A stretch of DNA of 64,000 bases from Caccocola faecigallinarum. Lineage in GTDB: Bacteria; Synergistota; Synergistia; Synergistales; Synergistaceae. Every line of letters begins with the position of its first letter. Positions within the stretch are counted from its first letter, which is position 1. Position numbers and translations under genes: made by a program. The DNA lies in the NCBI GenBank assembly GCA_018712745.1, contig DVGL01000029.1, forward strand, positions 1 through 64,000, in the 5' to 3' direction. Of this stretch, positions 17,885 to 26,185 are shown piece after piece. The notes under the pieces are model-generated. The model searched no databases and was not told the origin of the DNA. It was given only the letters and a program-made list of their open reading frames with translations.

Positions 17885-19099
17885 TTACTTCAGATATTTC
17901 ATGGGATTCACGGCGTCGCCGTTGACCCTTACTTCAAAATGCAGATGGTTGCCGGTCGCGACGCCCGTCGCCCCGACGCGGCCTATCACGGTCTGGCGCG
18001 TGACCTTCGCGTTTTCGCTGGTCTCTATCTTCGACATGTGCGCGTAGACCGTTGTCAGGTTCGCGCCGTGGTCGATGATGACGACCTGGCCGTAGCCGCG
18101 CATCCAGCCGGTGTAGAGGACTTCGCCGGGGTCCGCGGCCTTTATCGGCGTCCCCTTAGGCGCGGAGATGTCGAGCCCCGTGTGCGTTATCTTCGTCTTG
18201 AATACGGGATGCACGCGCGTGCCGAACTGGCTCGTTATCTTGCCCTGTATCGGCCACGCGAGGCGGCCGCCCTTGTAGTAGACCGGCGTCGGCGCGACGG
18301 GCTTGCCCTGCTTGCGCTTCGCCGCGTCGGCCTGCGCCTTGAGCTTCTGCTTCTGCTGGAGAAGTTTCTTTATCGCTGCCTGCATCTCCTCGGAGGCGCG
18401 CTGGAGCTCCTCCTGCTCCGCGAGGAAGAGCTTCTTGTCCTTGCGCACCTTCGCGAGCACGGCGTTGCGCTCGTCGGCGGCGGACTTGAGTTCTTTGTTC
18501 TGCTTCGCGAGGTCGGCGTTCTGGTCCTTGAGCGTCGAGTGCTCCTTGCGCAGCTCCTCCTGCGTCATCGTCAGCTTGCGCTTCTCGTTCGTCAGGTAGT
18601 CGATGAGCTTCTTGTCCTGCTCCGCTATCTTGCCGAGCAGGTACGAGTTCGCGAGCGCGTCCTCCGCGCCGCGCGACGACATGAGCAGGTTGAACTCCGC
18701 GACGCCGCCGTACTTGTAGATGTTCACCATGCGCTTCTTGAGTATCTCCTGCGCAGCGGCGATGTCCTTGTTCATCTTTTTTATGTCGGCGTCGAGCGTG
18801 AAGATGTTTTTCTTGACCTTCTGCATCTTCAGGCTCACGATGTTGACGCGCTGCTGCGTGACCGTTATCCTCTGGCTCAGCTTGTTGAGCTGGTTCGCGA
18901 CGCTCTTTTCGCGCTTCGCCGTCTCGGTCAGCTTTTTCTGGTTCTGGGATATCTGCTTCTGTATCTTCTCGAATTCGCGCTCCTGCTGTTTTATCTGCGC
19001 GTCGATGTCGGACTGCTTCGCCGCGGCGAAGGCTCCGCCGCAGGCGCAGAGAAGCGCGCATATCGCGAGCGCCGCTATTGTCCTTCTGACTGCCGCCAT
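17885..19099 (-). CDS. envC: EnvC-like murein hydrolase activator (M23/LytM with coiled coil)
   Basis: A 404-aa exported protein. A signal peptide with a Cys near the cleavage site (ALAICALLCACGGAFA) is followed by a long coiled coil (residues about 25-250, KQSDIDAQIKQQEREFEKIQ onward) and a LytM domain (HPVFKTKITHTGLDISAPKG ... GNHLHFEVRVNG). The metal-binding H-x(3)-D and HLH motifs are intact, so unlike E. coli EnvC it may itself be catalytic. In E. coli, FtsEX recruits and activates EnvC for septal wall splitting; the same gene order here supports that role. The start may instead be GTG at 19111. Confidence 0.92.
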   Translation of the reverse strand: MAAVRRTIAALAICALLCACGGAFAAAKQSDIDAQIKQQEREFEKIQKQISQNQKKLTETAKREKSVANQLNKLSQRITVTQQRVNIVSLKMQKVKKNIFTLDADIKKMNKDIAAAQEILKKRMVNIYKYGGVAEFNLLMSSRGAEDALANSYLLGKIAEQDKKLIDYLTNEKRKLTMTQEELRKEHSTLKDQNADLAKQNKELKSAADERNAVLAKVRKDKKLFLAEQEELQRASEEMQAAIKKLLQQKQKLKAQADAAKRKQGKPVAPTPVYYKGGRLAWPIQGKITSQFGTRVHPVFKTKITHTGLDISAPKGTPIKAADPGEVLYTGWMRGYGQVVIIDHGANLTTVYAHMSKIETSENAKVTRQTVIGRVGATGVATGNHLHFEVRVNGDAVNPMKYLK

Positions 19100-19127
19100 G
19101 GCTTTCACCACCGTCCCGAGCGCCGCG

Positions 19128-20012
19128 CTAGAGCGGCTTCGAGGCCTTTCTGATGAATTTTTCGACAGCTATCAGGCTCGCTATGAGGCTGACGACCGCG
19201 CCGCAGCAGATGAGCATTATGAAGAGGTTCGCGAGCAGCCGCTTCGACTCGATGAACGCGATGAACGGCAGCATGTCGCGCAGCCGTTCGAGCGCGCTGA
19301 GGTAGGAGTAGCCGAGCGCGGTCGAGGCCGCGAGCGCGCCGAAGAAGCCGAGGATGAAGCCCTGTATAACGAACGGGAAGGCGACGTAGGTCGACGTCGC
19401 GCCGACCTTCATCATCACATCGATCTCCTGCGCGCGCGAGTAGACGGATATGCGTATCGTGTTGAAGAGCACGACGCCGCTCGCAGTGAGCGCGACGGCG
19501 AGCATGATTATCGAGAACTTTTCGACGAACGACGAGAGGCGCGTCAGCTTCTCCGCGACGTGTCCCGCGTAGACGATGTCCTCGATTTCCTTGACGGACG
19601 TTAGGCGGCTCGCGACGTCCGCGACCTGCGAGGCCTTCGCAACGTGTATCTCGAGGCTCGCGGGCAGCGGGTTCTCTCCGAGCAGCATCACCGCGTCGGC
19701 CTGGTTGCCGAGGCGCGCGCGCAGCCGTTCGAGCGCCGTTTCCTTCGTAATCATCGTCACGCTTTCGACGCCGCGTATGCCGCGCACCGCGTCCGCGGTT
19801 TTTTCAAGCTCGGCGTCGGCCTTGAGGTAGGCCTGTATCGAGAGCTGGTTTTCCATATTCGCTATGACGCTGCGCATGTTGAGGATGAAGAGCATCGTCG
19901 CGCCGACGACGAAGAATACCGCCATCGCCGTGAATATCGTAAGAAGGCTCATTCCGAAGTGACGCCATATCAGACGCCATCCGTCCCGCATTATATATTT
20001 AATACGCGCCAT
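19128..20012 (-). CDS. ftsX: Cell division protein FtsX
   Basis: A 294-aa ABC-type membrane component. It has an N-terminal helix (FGMSLLTIFTAMAVFFVVGATM), a large extracytoplasmic loop (residues about 45-170), and three further helices with the FtsX motif YSRAQEIDVMMKVGATSTYVAFPFVIQG. With FtsE it transmits ATP hydrolysis to the EnvC-like hydrolase activator. Its start overlaps the ftsE end by 14 bases. Confidence 0.96.
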   Translation of the reverse strand: MARIKYIMRDGWRLIWRHFGMSLLTIFTAMAVFFVVGATMLFILNMRSVIANMENQLSIQAYLKADAELEKTADAVRGIRGVESVTMITKETALERLRARLGNQADAVMLLGENPLPASLEIHVAKASQVADVASRLTSVKEIEDIVYAGHVAEKLTRLSSFVEKFSIIMLAVALTASGVVLFNTIRISVYSRAQEIDVMMKVGATSTYVAFPFVIQGFILGFFGALAASTALGYSYLSALERLRDMLPFIAFIESKRLLANLFIMLICCGAVVSLIASLIAVEKFIRKASKPL

Positions 20013-20694
20013 CGCCTTCGTAGCCTCCGTCCTTCTCGTCGCGTATGATGCGTCCGCGCCGTATCTCGACTACGCGGTGCCTGTATGTGTCCACGAGGAA
20101 TTGGTTGTGCGTCGCCATGAGCACCGTCGTGCCCGCGGCGTTGATTTCAAGAAGAAGCTGCATTATCTCGTCCGCCGTGTGGTTGTCGAGGTTGCCGGTC
20201 GGCTCGTCCGCGAGGATGAGCGACGGCTCGTTGACTATCGCGCGGGCTATCGCGAGGCGCTGCTGCTCGCCGCCCGACATCTGCGGCGGGTAGAGCATCC
20301 TGCGCCGCCATATCCCGACGGTCTTCAGAGCGTCCTCGACGCGCTCGCTTATCTCGCGCGACGGCACGCCCATGACCTCGAGCACGAAGGCGACGTTCTC
20401 GAAGGCCGTCATCGTCGGCAGCAGGCAGAAGTCCTGGAAGACCACGCCTATGTCGCGCCGGTACATCGCGAGCTCGAAGCGCCCCATCTTGCGCAGCGCG
20501 TGTCCGCCGACGCTGATATGCCCGCGCGTCGGGACGACCTCGCGGAAGATGCAGCGCATCAGCGTCGTCTTGCCGGAGCCCGTCTCTCCGATGAGGTAGA
20601 CGAACTCCCCGCTTTCTATGTCGAGGTATACGTCCTCAAGCGCCACTATGTCGGGCTCGAAAATTTTGGAGACGCCGGAGAATCTTATGTCCAT
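19999..20694 (-). CDS. ftsE: Cell division ATP-binding protein FtsE
   Basis: A 231-aa ABC ATPase: Walker A GETGSGKTT near residue 37, Q-loop VVFQDFCLLP, signature MSGGEQQRLAIARAI, Walker B LILADEPTGNLD and H-loop MATHN. It partners FtsX. AGGAGG lies seven bases before the ATG. The C-terminus is slightly extended (RDEKDGGYEGDGAY) and overlaps ftsX, indicating translational coupling. Confidence 0.97.
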   Translation of the reverse strand: MDIRFSGVSKIFEPDIVALEDVYLDIESGEFVYLIGETGSGKTTLMRCIFREVVPTRGHISVGGHALRKMGRFELAMYRRDIGVVFQDFCLLPTMTAFENVAFVLEVMGVPSREISERVEDALKTVGIWRRRMLYPPQMSGGEQQRLAIARAIVNEPSLILADEPTGNLDNHTADEIMQLLLEINAAGTTVLMATHNQFLVDTYRHRVVEIRRGRIIRDEKDGGYEGDGAY

Positions 20695-20698
20695 GCCA

Positions 20699-21637
20699 CT
20701 ACCTCCTGCGCAGCGCCCAGGCCTGCGCCGCCGCGTCGACGATTTCCTTATGCGTCAGGCCGTAGTACTCGCGCAGCTCGTCCGGCGTGCCGCTGTTGAT
20801 GAACTCGTCTGGGACGGAGACGGAGCGGAGCGGCACGGGATAGGTGCGTCCGAGGCATTCCGCCGCCGCGCCGAAAAGGCCGCCGATGCCGCTGTGGACC
20901 TCCGCGACGACGCAGCAGCCGGTCCTGCGGACGGACGAGAGCAGAGCCTGCTCCGGGAAGGGCTTGAGGCAGTAGCAGTCGAGCACCTCGGCGCTGATGT
21001 TCTGCCGTTCGAGCCGCTCCGCGGCCTCGAGCGCGCGGCTCACCATAATGCCGCAGGCGCATATCGTCACGTCCGTGCCGGAGCGCAGTATGCGCGCGCC
21101 GCCGAGCTTGAATATCTCTCCGGCGGGGTTCTCCAGCTCTGGCAGCGGCGTGCGCCCGAGGCGCATATAAAGCGGCGCGCCGCCTTCTTCTATTATTCCT
21201 TTCAGCGAGACTGCGTCGGAGGGGACGAAAAGGTGCATCCCCGGTATCGTCCTCGCGAGCGCGAGGTCGGAGAAGAGCTGCTTCGCAGAGCCGTCGCTGG
21301 CGCTCGAAAGGCCGCCGTCCATCGCGGCGATGCGGACGGGCAGGGCCGGCATGGCGACCGCCTCGCGTATGTGCGCGTAGCTGCCGCCCATGAGCTCGAG
21401 GCTGCGTCCGAGCACCCAGGGCTTCGCGCCGGATAGCGCGAGCCCCGCGGCGCGCAGCAGCGCCGAGTGGGCCGGAGCGTCTCTCATAACTATCTTATCT
21501 TCGGGTATTGCGGCGAGCTCCGCGCACTCCGGCACGCTCTCCGTCAGAAGCAGCGCGAAGTCGCCGTTCGTGCGCGCGCAGTCCGCTATTATGCCGCAGA
21601 AGGCCTCGAAGGTCGAGACCGTTTTATTTATGTTCAT
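20699..21637 (-). CDS. Transketolase C-terminal-subunit homologue, catalytically degenerate
   Basis: A 312-aa protein with the pyrimidine-binding and C-terminal domains of split transketolases: AAGLALSGAKPWVLG, FSDLALARTIPGMHLFVPSDAV, MRLGRTPLPEL and VTICACGIMVSRALEAA all align with the archaeal/bacterial small-subunit type. The Glu that activates thiamine diphosphate (normally in an IAEQ motif) is replaced in RDAPAHSALLRAAGLA, and the substrate-binding His of the G-x-DG-x-x-HQ motif is replaced in SDGSAKQ. It therefore probably does not perform transketolase chemistry. It overlaps the partner subunit by 14 bases and precedes ftsE by 4. Confidence 0.8.
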   Translation of the reverse strand: MNINKTVSTFEAFCGIIADCARTNGDFALLLTESVPECAELAAIPEDKIVMRDAPAHSALLRAAGLALSGAKPWVLGRSLELMGGSYAHIREAVAMPALPVRIAAMDGGLSSASDGSAKQLFSDLALARTIPGMHLFVPSDAVSLKGIIEEGGAPLYMRLGRTPLPELENPAGEIFKLGGARILRSGTDVTICACGIMVSRALEAAERLERQNISAEVLDCYCLKPFPEQALLSSVRRTGCCVVAEVHSGIGGLFGAAAECLGRTYPVPLRSVSVPDEFINSGTPDELREYYGLTHKEIVDAAAQAWALRRR

Positions 21638-22424
21638 TGGATCTTACCTCCAATTCTTCAAGCGCCTGGTCGAGCTCGCCGAGGCTGAGGGAATGTCCGC
21701 CGTCCGCAGGCTCTTCTCCGAAGAGCGAGAGGCCGGAGCCGCCGCGTGCCGCCGCGAAGAGCGCCTTCGGCCCGCCGGACGAGAAGTCGAACGAGGCGCA
21801 GGCGCTTTCAAGCGACGCGAAGTCGTCGGCCGCAGCCTCCCGGCAGTCCCAGCCGGAGCAGGCGCGGCGCGGGAGCTCGAAGCCCTCCTTTGACGCGACT
21901 ATCATGAAAAGGTTCGGAATCGGCTCGCCCGCGACACGCGCGGCCTCCTCCGCAAATTCCTCGGAGCGGAAAGCCCTCTCCGAGACGAGAAAGACGACGC
22001 GCGGCCTGAAACTGCGGCGCGCAAGCCCCTCCGCGAGCGCCGCGGCGGTCGCGAGCGACGGCTGCACCGTGAGGCACGGGGCGTCGAGCCCCGGTATGCG
22101 CCGGAAGTCCGGCAGCGCCTGCAACATCGCGCCGAGACGCCTGTAATGCCACAGATGCTCGCGCTCAAAAAATCCGCGCCGCGCGAGCGCCGCGTAGAGC
22201 GCGGGGACGGCGCGCGGCATTCCGAGGACGAAGCGGTCCCTGTCCTCGCGCCGCGGCTCAGACGGGATGAGCGCGAGCTTCTCCCAGTAGAGGTAGACGA
22301 GCAGGCTCGCAATCGCGAGCGGCGTCTCGTAAGGTCCGGAGCGCGCCATGCCGACCATGCGCAGCACGTCCTTGCGTACCTCGGCGGATATATTTTTCAG
22401 TTCTTCGATTCTTTTATCTTCCAT
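21624..22424 (-). CDS. Transketolase N-terminal-subunit homologue, catalytically degenerate
   Basis: A 266-aa protein that follows the scaffold of split transketolase large subunits (VLRMVGMARSGPYETPLAIASLLVYLYW; DRFVLGMPRAVPALYAAL; LWHYRRLGAMLQALP). Three cofactor motifs are lost: the SGHPGGSLS His is Pro, the SKGHA motif reads GMPRA, and the diphosphate-binding GDG...N motif reads VSERAFRSEE. It is likely a non-catalytic or repurposed protein. ATG at 22424; it overlaps the csaB end by 11 bases and the C-subunit start by 14. Confidence 0.78.
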   Translation of the reverse strand: MEDKRIEELKNISAEVRKDVLRMVGMARSGPYETPLAIASLLVYLYWEKLALIPSEPRREDRDRFVLGMPRAVPALYAALARRGFFEREHLWHYRRLGAMLQALPDFRRIPGLDAPCLTVQPSLATAAALAEGLARRSFRPRVVFLVSERAFRSEEFAEEAARVAGEPIPNLFMIVASKEGFELPRRACSGWDCREAAADDFASLESACASFDFSSGGPKALFAAARGGSGLSLFGEEPADGGHSLSLGELDQALEELEVRSNEHK

Positions 22425-23427
22425 TGATTTCACAGCGGGCCGCCCGCAGTCCTTCCGCAAAAACTTCAGCGACCGACGCGGCCTCCGCCGCCGCAAGCTC
22501 CGCGGATGGCGGAGCGGAAAGCGTCGTCTCGCCGCCGTCTGTCAAAGCAATATTATAACGCATACAAAGCCCCGCGACCTTAGGATCATAGGCGCAGCCG
22601 GCGAGCGGAAGGCCCGAAAGCGCGGAAAGTATAAGAAAATGGAGCCGCATGCCGACCGCTCCGCAAGCGCGGCGCGCGGCGCGCGAAAAATCTTCCTTCG
22701 ACGAAACCAGCGTAACGCCGGAAAGCTTTACAAGTCCCGCCGACGCGAGGCTCGCGAGCTCGGCCTCGTCCTCGCGCGACAGAGCTATGCCCGCGACCTC
22801 GAGCCCGGAGCTTTCCGCAAGCTTCATGCAGCCCGCCGCGGCTTTCTCCGCGAGCGCGCGGTATCCGGGGCGCGCGTTGAAGAGCAGGAAGCCCCCGCCG
22901 CCCTCAGCGCGCGGCACGGGCAGCGACGTTACGAGGTCGGGAGCGAGCGCTGCGCCGATTCCCATAGAGCCGAGAATCTCGCGCGAGCTTTCGTCGCGCA
23001 CGACGATGTGGACGCATGAGCCGAAGGCCCCGCGCGTCAGCGCGCGCGACAGCCCGCGGCGAAGCGGCCCCACCGACTGCCCCTCCGCCCATACTTTGAG
23101 GCCGAGCAGCCGCGCTATACGCACAACGGCGTAGTAGTAGACGCAGGAGCGCGCGCTCGTCGAATCCTGAAAAAGCCCGCCGCCGCCGAGCAGCAGGCTG
23201 CGGCTAGCGGCGCATGCGCGCCCTATCTCGCGCAGGCTCCAGCGGTCGAACGCGCGGACGCCGTATCTTTCCTCGCTCTCGCGCGGAGCGGCGGAAAGCA
23301 GCGCGACGCGCTCCTTCGGCACGCCGCACGAAGCAAGCAGCCTCAGCGACGCTTCGCAGAGAAGCTCGTCGCCGAGGTTGCCGAAGCCGTAATATCCTAG
23401 AAGAAGTACGTCGAACTCTTTTTTCAA
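22414..23427 (-). CDS. csaB: Polysaccharide pyruvyl transferase CsaB
   Basis: A 337-aa protein with the CsaB hallmarks: LLLGYYGFGNLGDELLCEA at the N-terminus, LLLGGGGLFQDSTS, WAEGQSVGPLRRGLSR, VVRDESSREIL and GMRLHFLILSALSGLPLAG. In bacteria where it is studied, it adds pyruvate ketals to a wall polysaccharide that SLH domains bind. Two SLH porins occur about 35 kb away in this window, which gives it a clear purpose. It is preceded by DUF5693, a frequent partner. Start TTG at 23427; the ribosome site (AGGGG) is 14 bases away, so the start is moderately certain. Confidence 0.92.
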   Translation of the reverse strand: MKKEFDVLLLGYYGFGNLGDELLCEASLRLLASCGVPKERVALLSAAPRESEERYGVRAFDRWSLREIGRACAASRSLLLGGGGLFQDSTSARSCVYYYAVVRIARLLGLKVWAEGQSVGPLRRGLSRALTRGAFGSCVHIVVRDESSREILGSMGIGAALAPDLVTSLPVPRAEGGGGFLLFNARPGYRALAEKAAAGCMKLAESSGLEVAGIALSREDEAELASLASAGLVKLSGVTLVSSKEDFSRAARRACGAVGMRLHFLILSALSGLPLAGCAYDPKVAGLCMRYNIALTDGGETTLSAPPSAELAAAEAASVAEVFAEGLRAARCEINGR

Positions 23428-23444
23428 CGCCGTGAACGTTTCCC

Positions 23445-25349
23445 CTACAGCCTGACGCCCGCCGCGCGTTTAAGCCGCGGCAGCGCCAGCCCGAGCGCCG
23501 CCGCGCAGACGACGCCTATCAGCAGGCCAAGCCACCAGCCGTTGAGCGTGCGTATCACGCTCAGGTAGAGCGGCGTGTGGAAATGGCAGAAGGTGTTGAC
23601 CGCCGAGCAGAAGGCGAGCGCCGCGGCGAGCCGCAGCACCTCGCGGTAATAGGGAATCAGCCCCTTGCGCACCGTGAACCAGTATATGACGAGCGCCGGA
23701 TAGCCTATCATGAACTCCTTCGTGCGCGGCCGCACTATGAGCATATTCTCGACAAAATCGCGGAAGGCGACCTCCCAGCCCGGGACGTTCGAGACGTTGC
23801 CGCTGCGCAGCGCCATAACGAGCGCGCCGAGCATCACGACGCCGAGCAGCGCGAGCTCCGTCCAGAGCGGCGAGCGGCGCATGACCTCGAGGAAGCCCTC
23901 CGGGTGGACGCGGCGCTTCATGTCGTGCGCGAAAATCAGAATCAGCGGCAGCAGCAGCGTCAGCTTGACGCCCGAGAAGGGCGTGAGGCGCAGCGCGGCG
24001 GCCGACGTCCCGTAGAACGAAGCTATCGACAGCCCGCCTGCGATGACGGTCAGCAGCGCGAGGACGGCTCCTCGCACGCGGCTGTGAGCGCTTTCAAGCG
24101 CGCATAGCGCCGCTTCGGTCGCGACGAGCGCACCGCATAGGCCGCCCGCGAGCCGCGCCGCGGCGGACGAATACCAGAGCGCGCCGCCGAGCGCCGCCGA
24201 CGCCGCGAAGAGCGCCAGCGCCGAAGAGAGCGGCACGGGAAGCTTTTCGCTGCCGTTCATACGCGAGCCGTAGAACCACAGAGTGAAGACAAAGCATATC
24301 CCGCAGGCGAAGGCCCCCGCGAGCGGCGCGGGCCACACGGGCAGCGGCTTAGGCCATCCGAGCGCGTAGCCGCGCGCTTCGAGCGCCGCCTTATAGTCGC
24401 CGAGGTCCTTCAAGAATATGTCGAGCCGCGCGCCCATCTGCAAATCGTACGGATGCACCATGACGAGGCGTATCGAGCGCTCGTGCACCGCGCGCACGTA
24501 GCGGTCGACAATCGTCGTGCGGCTGATGCTGCGCGAGATTATCTCCTCTTTCGTGAGGCTGTGCATCGGCACGACGAGGCTTCCGAGATTCCGCGCGAGC
24601 GCGGGGACGCCTATCTGCCGCACGAATTCGACCTGCGACAGTGTTATCCCCTTCGCCTTCATGACCGCGGCCAGCGGACGCACGTCGGGATAACCGGCGA
24701 GTATCGCGCCGGCGGGGATTATATTTTTAATCTGAGGATATTCGTTGGTGAGCCAGTCGAGGGCCTCTGCGACGTCCGCGCCGGAGGACGGCGTGCAGGG
24801 GCCGGGACGGAAGAGAACGTCCGCGCCGTTGGCGCGGCAGAATTCGAGCGCCGAGAAATCGGGGACAAGCGCCGAGGGTTTGAACTCCTCCACCGTTCCC
24901 GGCAGAAGCGCGTAAACGTTGCCGCTCGCCTCGATGAAGCCGACGTTCGGAAGCTTGCGCTCGAGGTACGAGCGGAGCTGCGCGCCGTATGGCGAGTTCT
25001 TGCTCCAGCAGAGCACGGCGCGCGCCGCGTCTGCGTTAAGCTTCGCCGTAAATACAGCCGCCGGACCGAAACGCACGCCGAGGCTGGAATACATCGCGAG
25101 CTCGTCGCCCGTGAACTCTGAGACCGCGGCTCCGGCGACGCCGAGCGCGTTCACCTCGCGCCATACGTCCGCGGGCGTTTTACCGCTCTGATATGCGAGC
25201 GAGAAAATTTCGCGGCTGTCGGTGACGAAGGCCGCCGTCTTGCCGCCGCTCTCCGCGGCCAAGCGCGCGGAAAGGCCGTAAAGCGCGAGCGCCGCGGCGA
25301 CGGCGAGCGCGAAGTACAAAAGGCTGCGCCTGTTGATGCTCTTCATCAT
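23445..25349 (-). CDS. DUF5693 family multi-pass membrane protein
   Basis: A 634-aa protein: a signal/anchor helix at residues about 8-27, an extracytoplasmic domain to about residue 345 (QSGKTPADVWREVNALGVAGAAVSEFT; an alpha/beta TIM-barrel-like stretch ending VHERSIRLVMVHPYDLQ), then about ten membrane helices. This is the DUF5693 architecture, often found beside csaB. A role in making or exporting the SLH-binding wall polymer is an inference from that linkage. Its ATG overlaps the maf stop codon (ATGA). Confidence 0.8.
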   Translation of the reverse strand: MMKSINRRSLLYFALAVAAALALYGLSARLAAESGGKTAAFVTDSREIFSLAYQSGKTPADVWREVNALGVAGAAVSEFTGDELAMYSSLGVRFGPAAVFTAKLNADAARAVLCWSKNSPYGAQLRSYLERKLPNVGFIEASGNVYALLPGTVEEFKPSALVPDFSALEFCRANGADVLFRPGPCTPSSGADVAEALDWLTNEYPQIKNIIPAGAILAGYPDVRPLAAVMKAKGITLSQVEFVRQIGVPALARNLGSLVVPMHSLTKEEIISRSISRTTIVDRYVRAVHERSIRLVMVHPYDLQMGARLDIFLKDLGDYKAALEARGYALGWPKPLPVWPAPLAGAFACGICFVFTLWFYGSRMNGSEKLPVPLSSALALFAASAALGGALWYSSAAARLAGGLCGALVATEAALCALESAHSRVRGAVLALLTVIAGGLSIASFYGTSAAALRLTPFSGVKLTLLLPLILIFAHDMKRRVHPEGFLEVMRRSPLWTELALLGVVMLGALVMALRSGNVSNVPGWEVAFRDFVENMLIVRPRTKEFMIGYPALVIYWFTVRKGLIPYYREVLRLAAALAFCSAVNTFCHFHTPLYLSVIRTLNGWWLGLLIGVVCAAALGLALPRLKRAAGVRL

Positions 25350-25939
25350 TCATTCCCCCACTGCGCGGAAAGCGGCGCGCCCATAGAGGCGAACATGCGG
25401 CTCAGCAGAAAGAGCGGAAGGCCGACGACGTTGAAATAGCAGCCCTCGATGCGCGAGGCGAGCAGAGTGCCGCGTCCCTGTATCGCGTAGGCTCCGGCCT
25501 TGTCCATGCTCTCGCCGCAGGCGACGTAGGCGGAGATTTCCTCGTCGCTCAGCGGACGGAAGGTCACCTTCGTTTCGTCCGTCTCCGACAAGCTTCTGCC
25601 GTCCGGCGCGATGAGCGCGACGCCCGTGAACACGGAGTGAGTCGCGCCAGCGAGGCGGCGCAGCATGGACTTCGCCTCCGCCTCGTCCTTCGGCTTGCCG
25701 AGAATCATTCCGTCTATCGCGACCACGGTGTCGGCCCCGACGACCCAGTTTCCCGGGAAGCGCGAGGCGACCTCCGAGGCCTTCTCAAAGGCGAGGCGCT
25801 TCACGAGATGCGCCGGCGTTTCGCCCTCCGGCTTCGTCTCCGTTATAAGCGACGGCTCGACGCGGAACTCCCAGCCGAGCCCGGCGAGAAGCTCGCGCCG
25901 CCTCGGGCTGCCCGAGGCGAGGACTATGTTCTTTATCAT
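25346..25939 (-). CDS. maf: Maf family nucleotide pyrophosphatase
   Basis: A 197-aa Maf/YhdE protein with the signatures LASGSPRRRELLAGLGWEF, ADTVVAIDGMILGKPKDEAEA and DKAGAYAIQGRG. Such enzymes hydrolyse non-canonical or excess dTTP/UTP-type nucleotides and are linked to septum control. The ATG at 25939 overlaps the DUF4321 end; longer in-frame starts would run through that gene. Confidence 0.93.
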   Translation of the reverse strand: MIKNIVLASGSPRRRELLAGLGWEFRVEPSLITETKPEGETPAHLVKRLAFEKASEVASRFPGNWVVGADTVVAIDGMILGKPKDEAEAKSMLRRLAGATHSVFTGVALIAPDGRSLSETDETKVTFRPLSDEEISAYVACGESMDKAGAYAIQGRGTLLASRIEGCYFNVVGLPLFLLSRMFASMGAPLSAQWGNE

Positions 25940-26184
25940 CTTGTTATCACTATCCCCGATATCGCGCCGATGAGCGTGCCGAGGTTCAGCTTCAGCGCGA
26001 AGAGAAAGCCGAGCCGCAGCATCAGCAGGTCTATCTCGCGCACGTCCACCGTGAAGTCTACTATGTTCGAGAAAAGCAGCGACGTGGCGGAAAATCTCTG
26101 GAGAAAGAGGCCGAGCCACGTGCCGAGTATCATGCAGAGGAAAATCACGCCCCAGCGGAGCGATGCGCTTTTTACGAGAGCCAT
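25936..26184 (-). CDS. DUF4321 small membrane protein
   Basis: An 82-aa protein with two membrane helices (VIFLCMILGTWLGLFLQRF and LNLGTLIGAISGIVI), the DUF4321 pattern. Function unknown. It is coupled to uppP (one base between stop and ATG, GGAGG in the uppP end) and to maf (4-base overlap). Confidence 0.8.
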   Translation of the reverse strand: MALVKSASLRWGVIFLCMILGTWLGLFLQRFSATSLLFSNIVDFTVDVREIDLLMLRLGFLFALKLNLGTLIGAISGIVITR

Positions 26185-26185
26185 A

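Noticed and set aside
16775..19153. Long open frame on plus (about 790 codons) opposite ctpA and the EnvC-like gene
   Set aside because: An antisense shadow of GC-rich coding sequence: Arg/Leu/Asp/Val-rich composition, no ribosome site, and both opposite genes are unmistakable. The same holds for the long plus-strand frames opposite alaS, mutS, RNase J, guaA and the hydrogenase genes.
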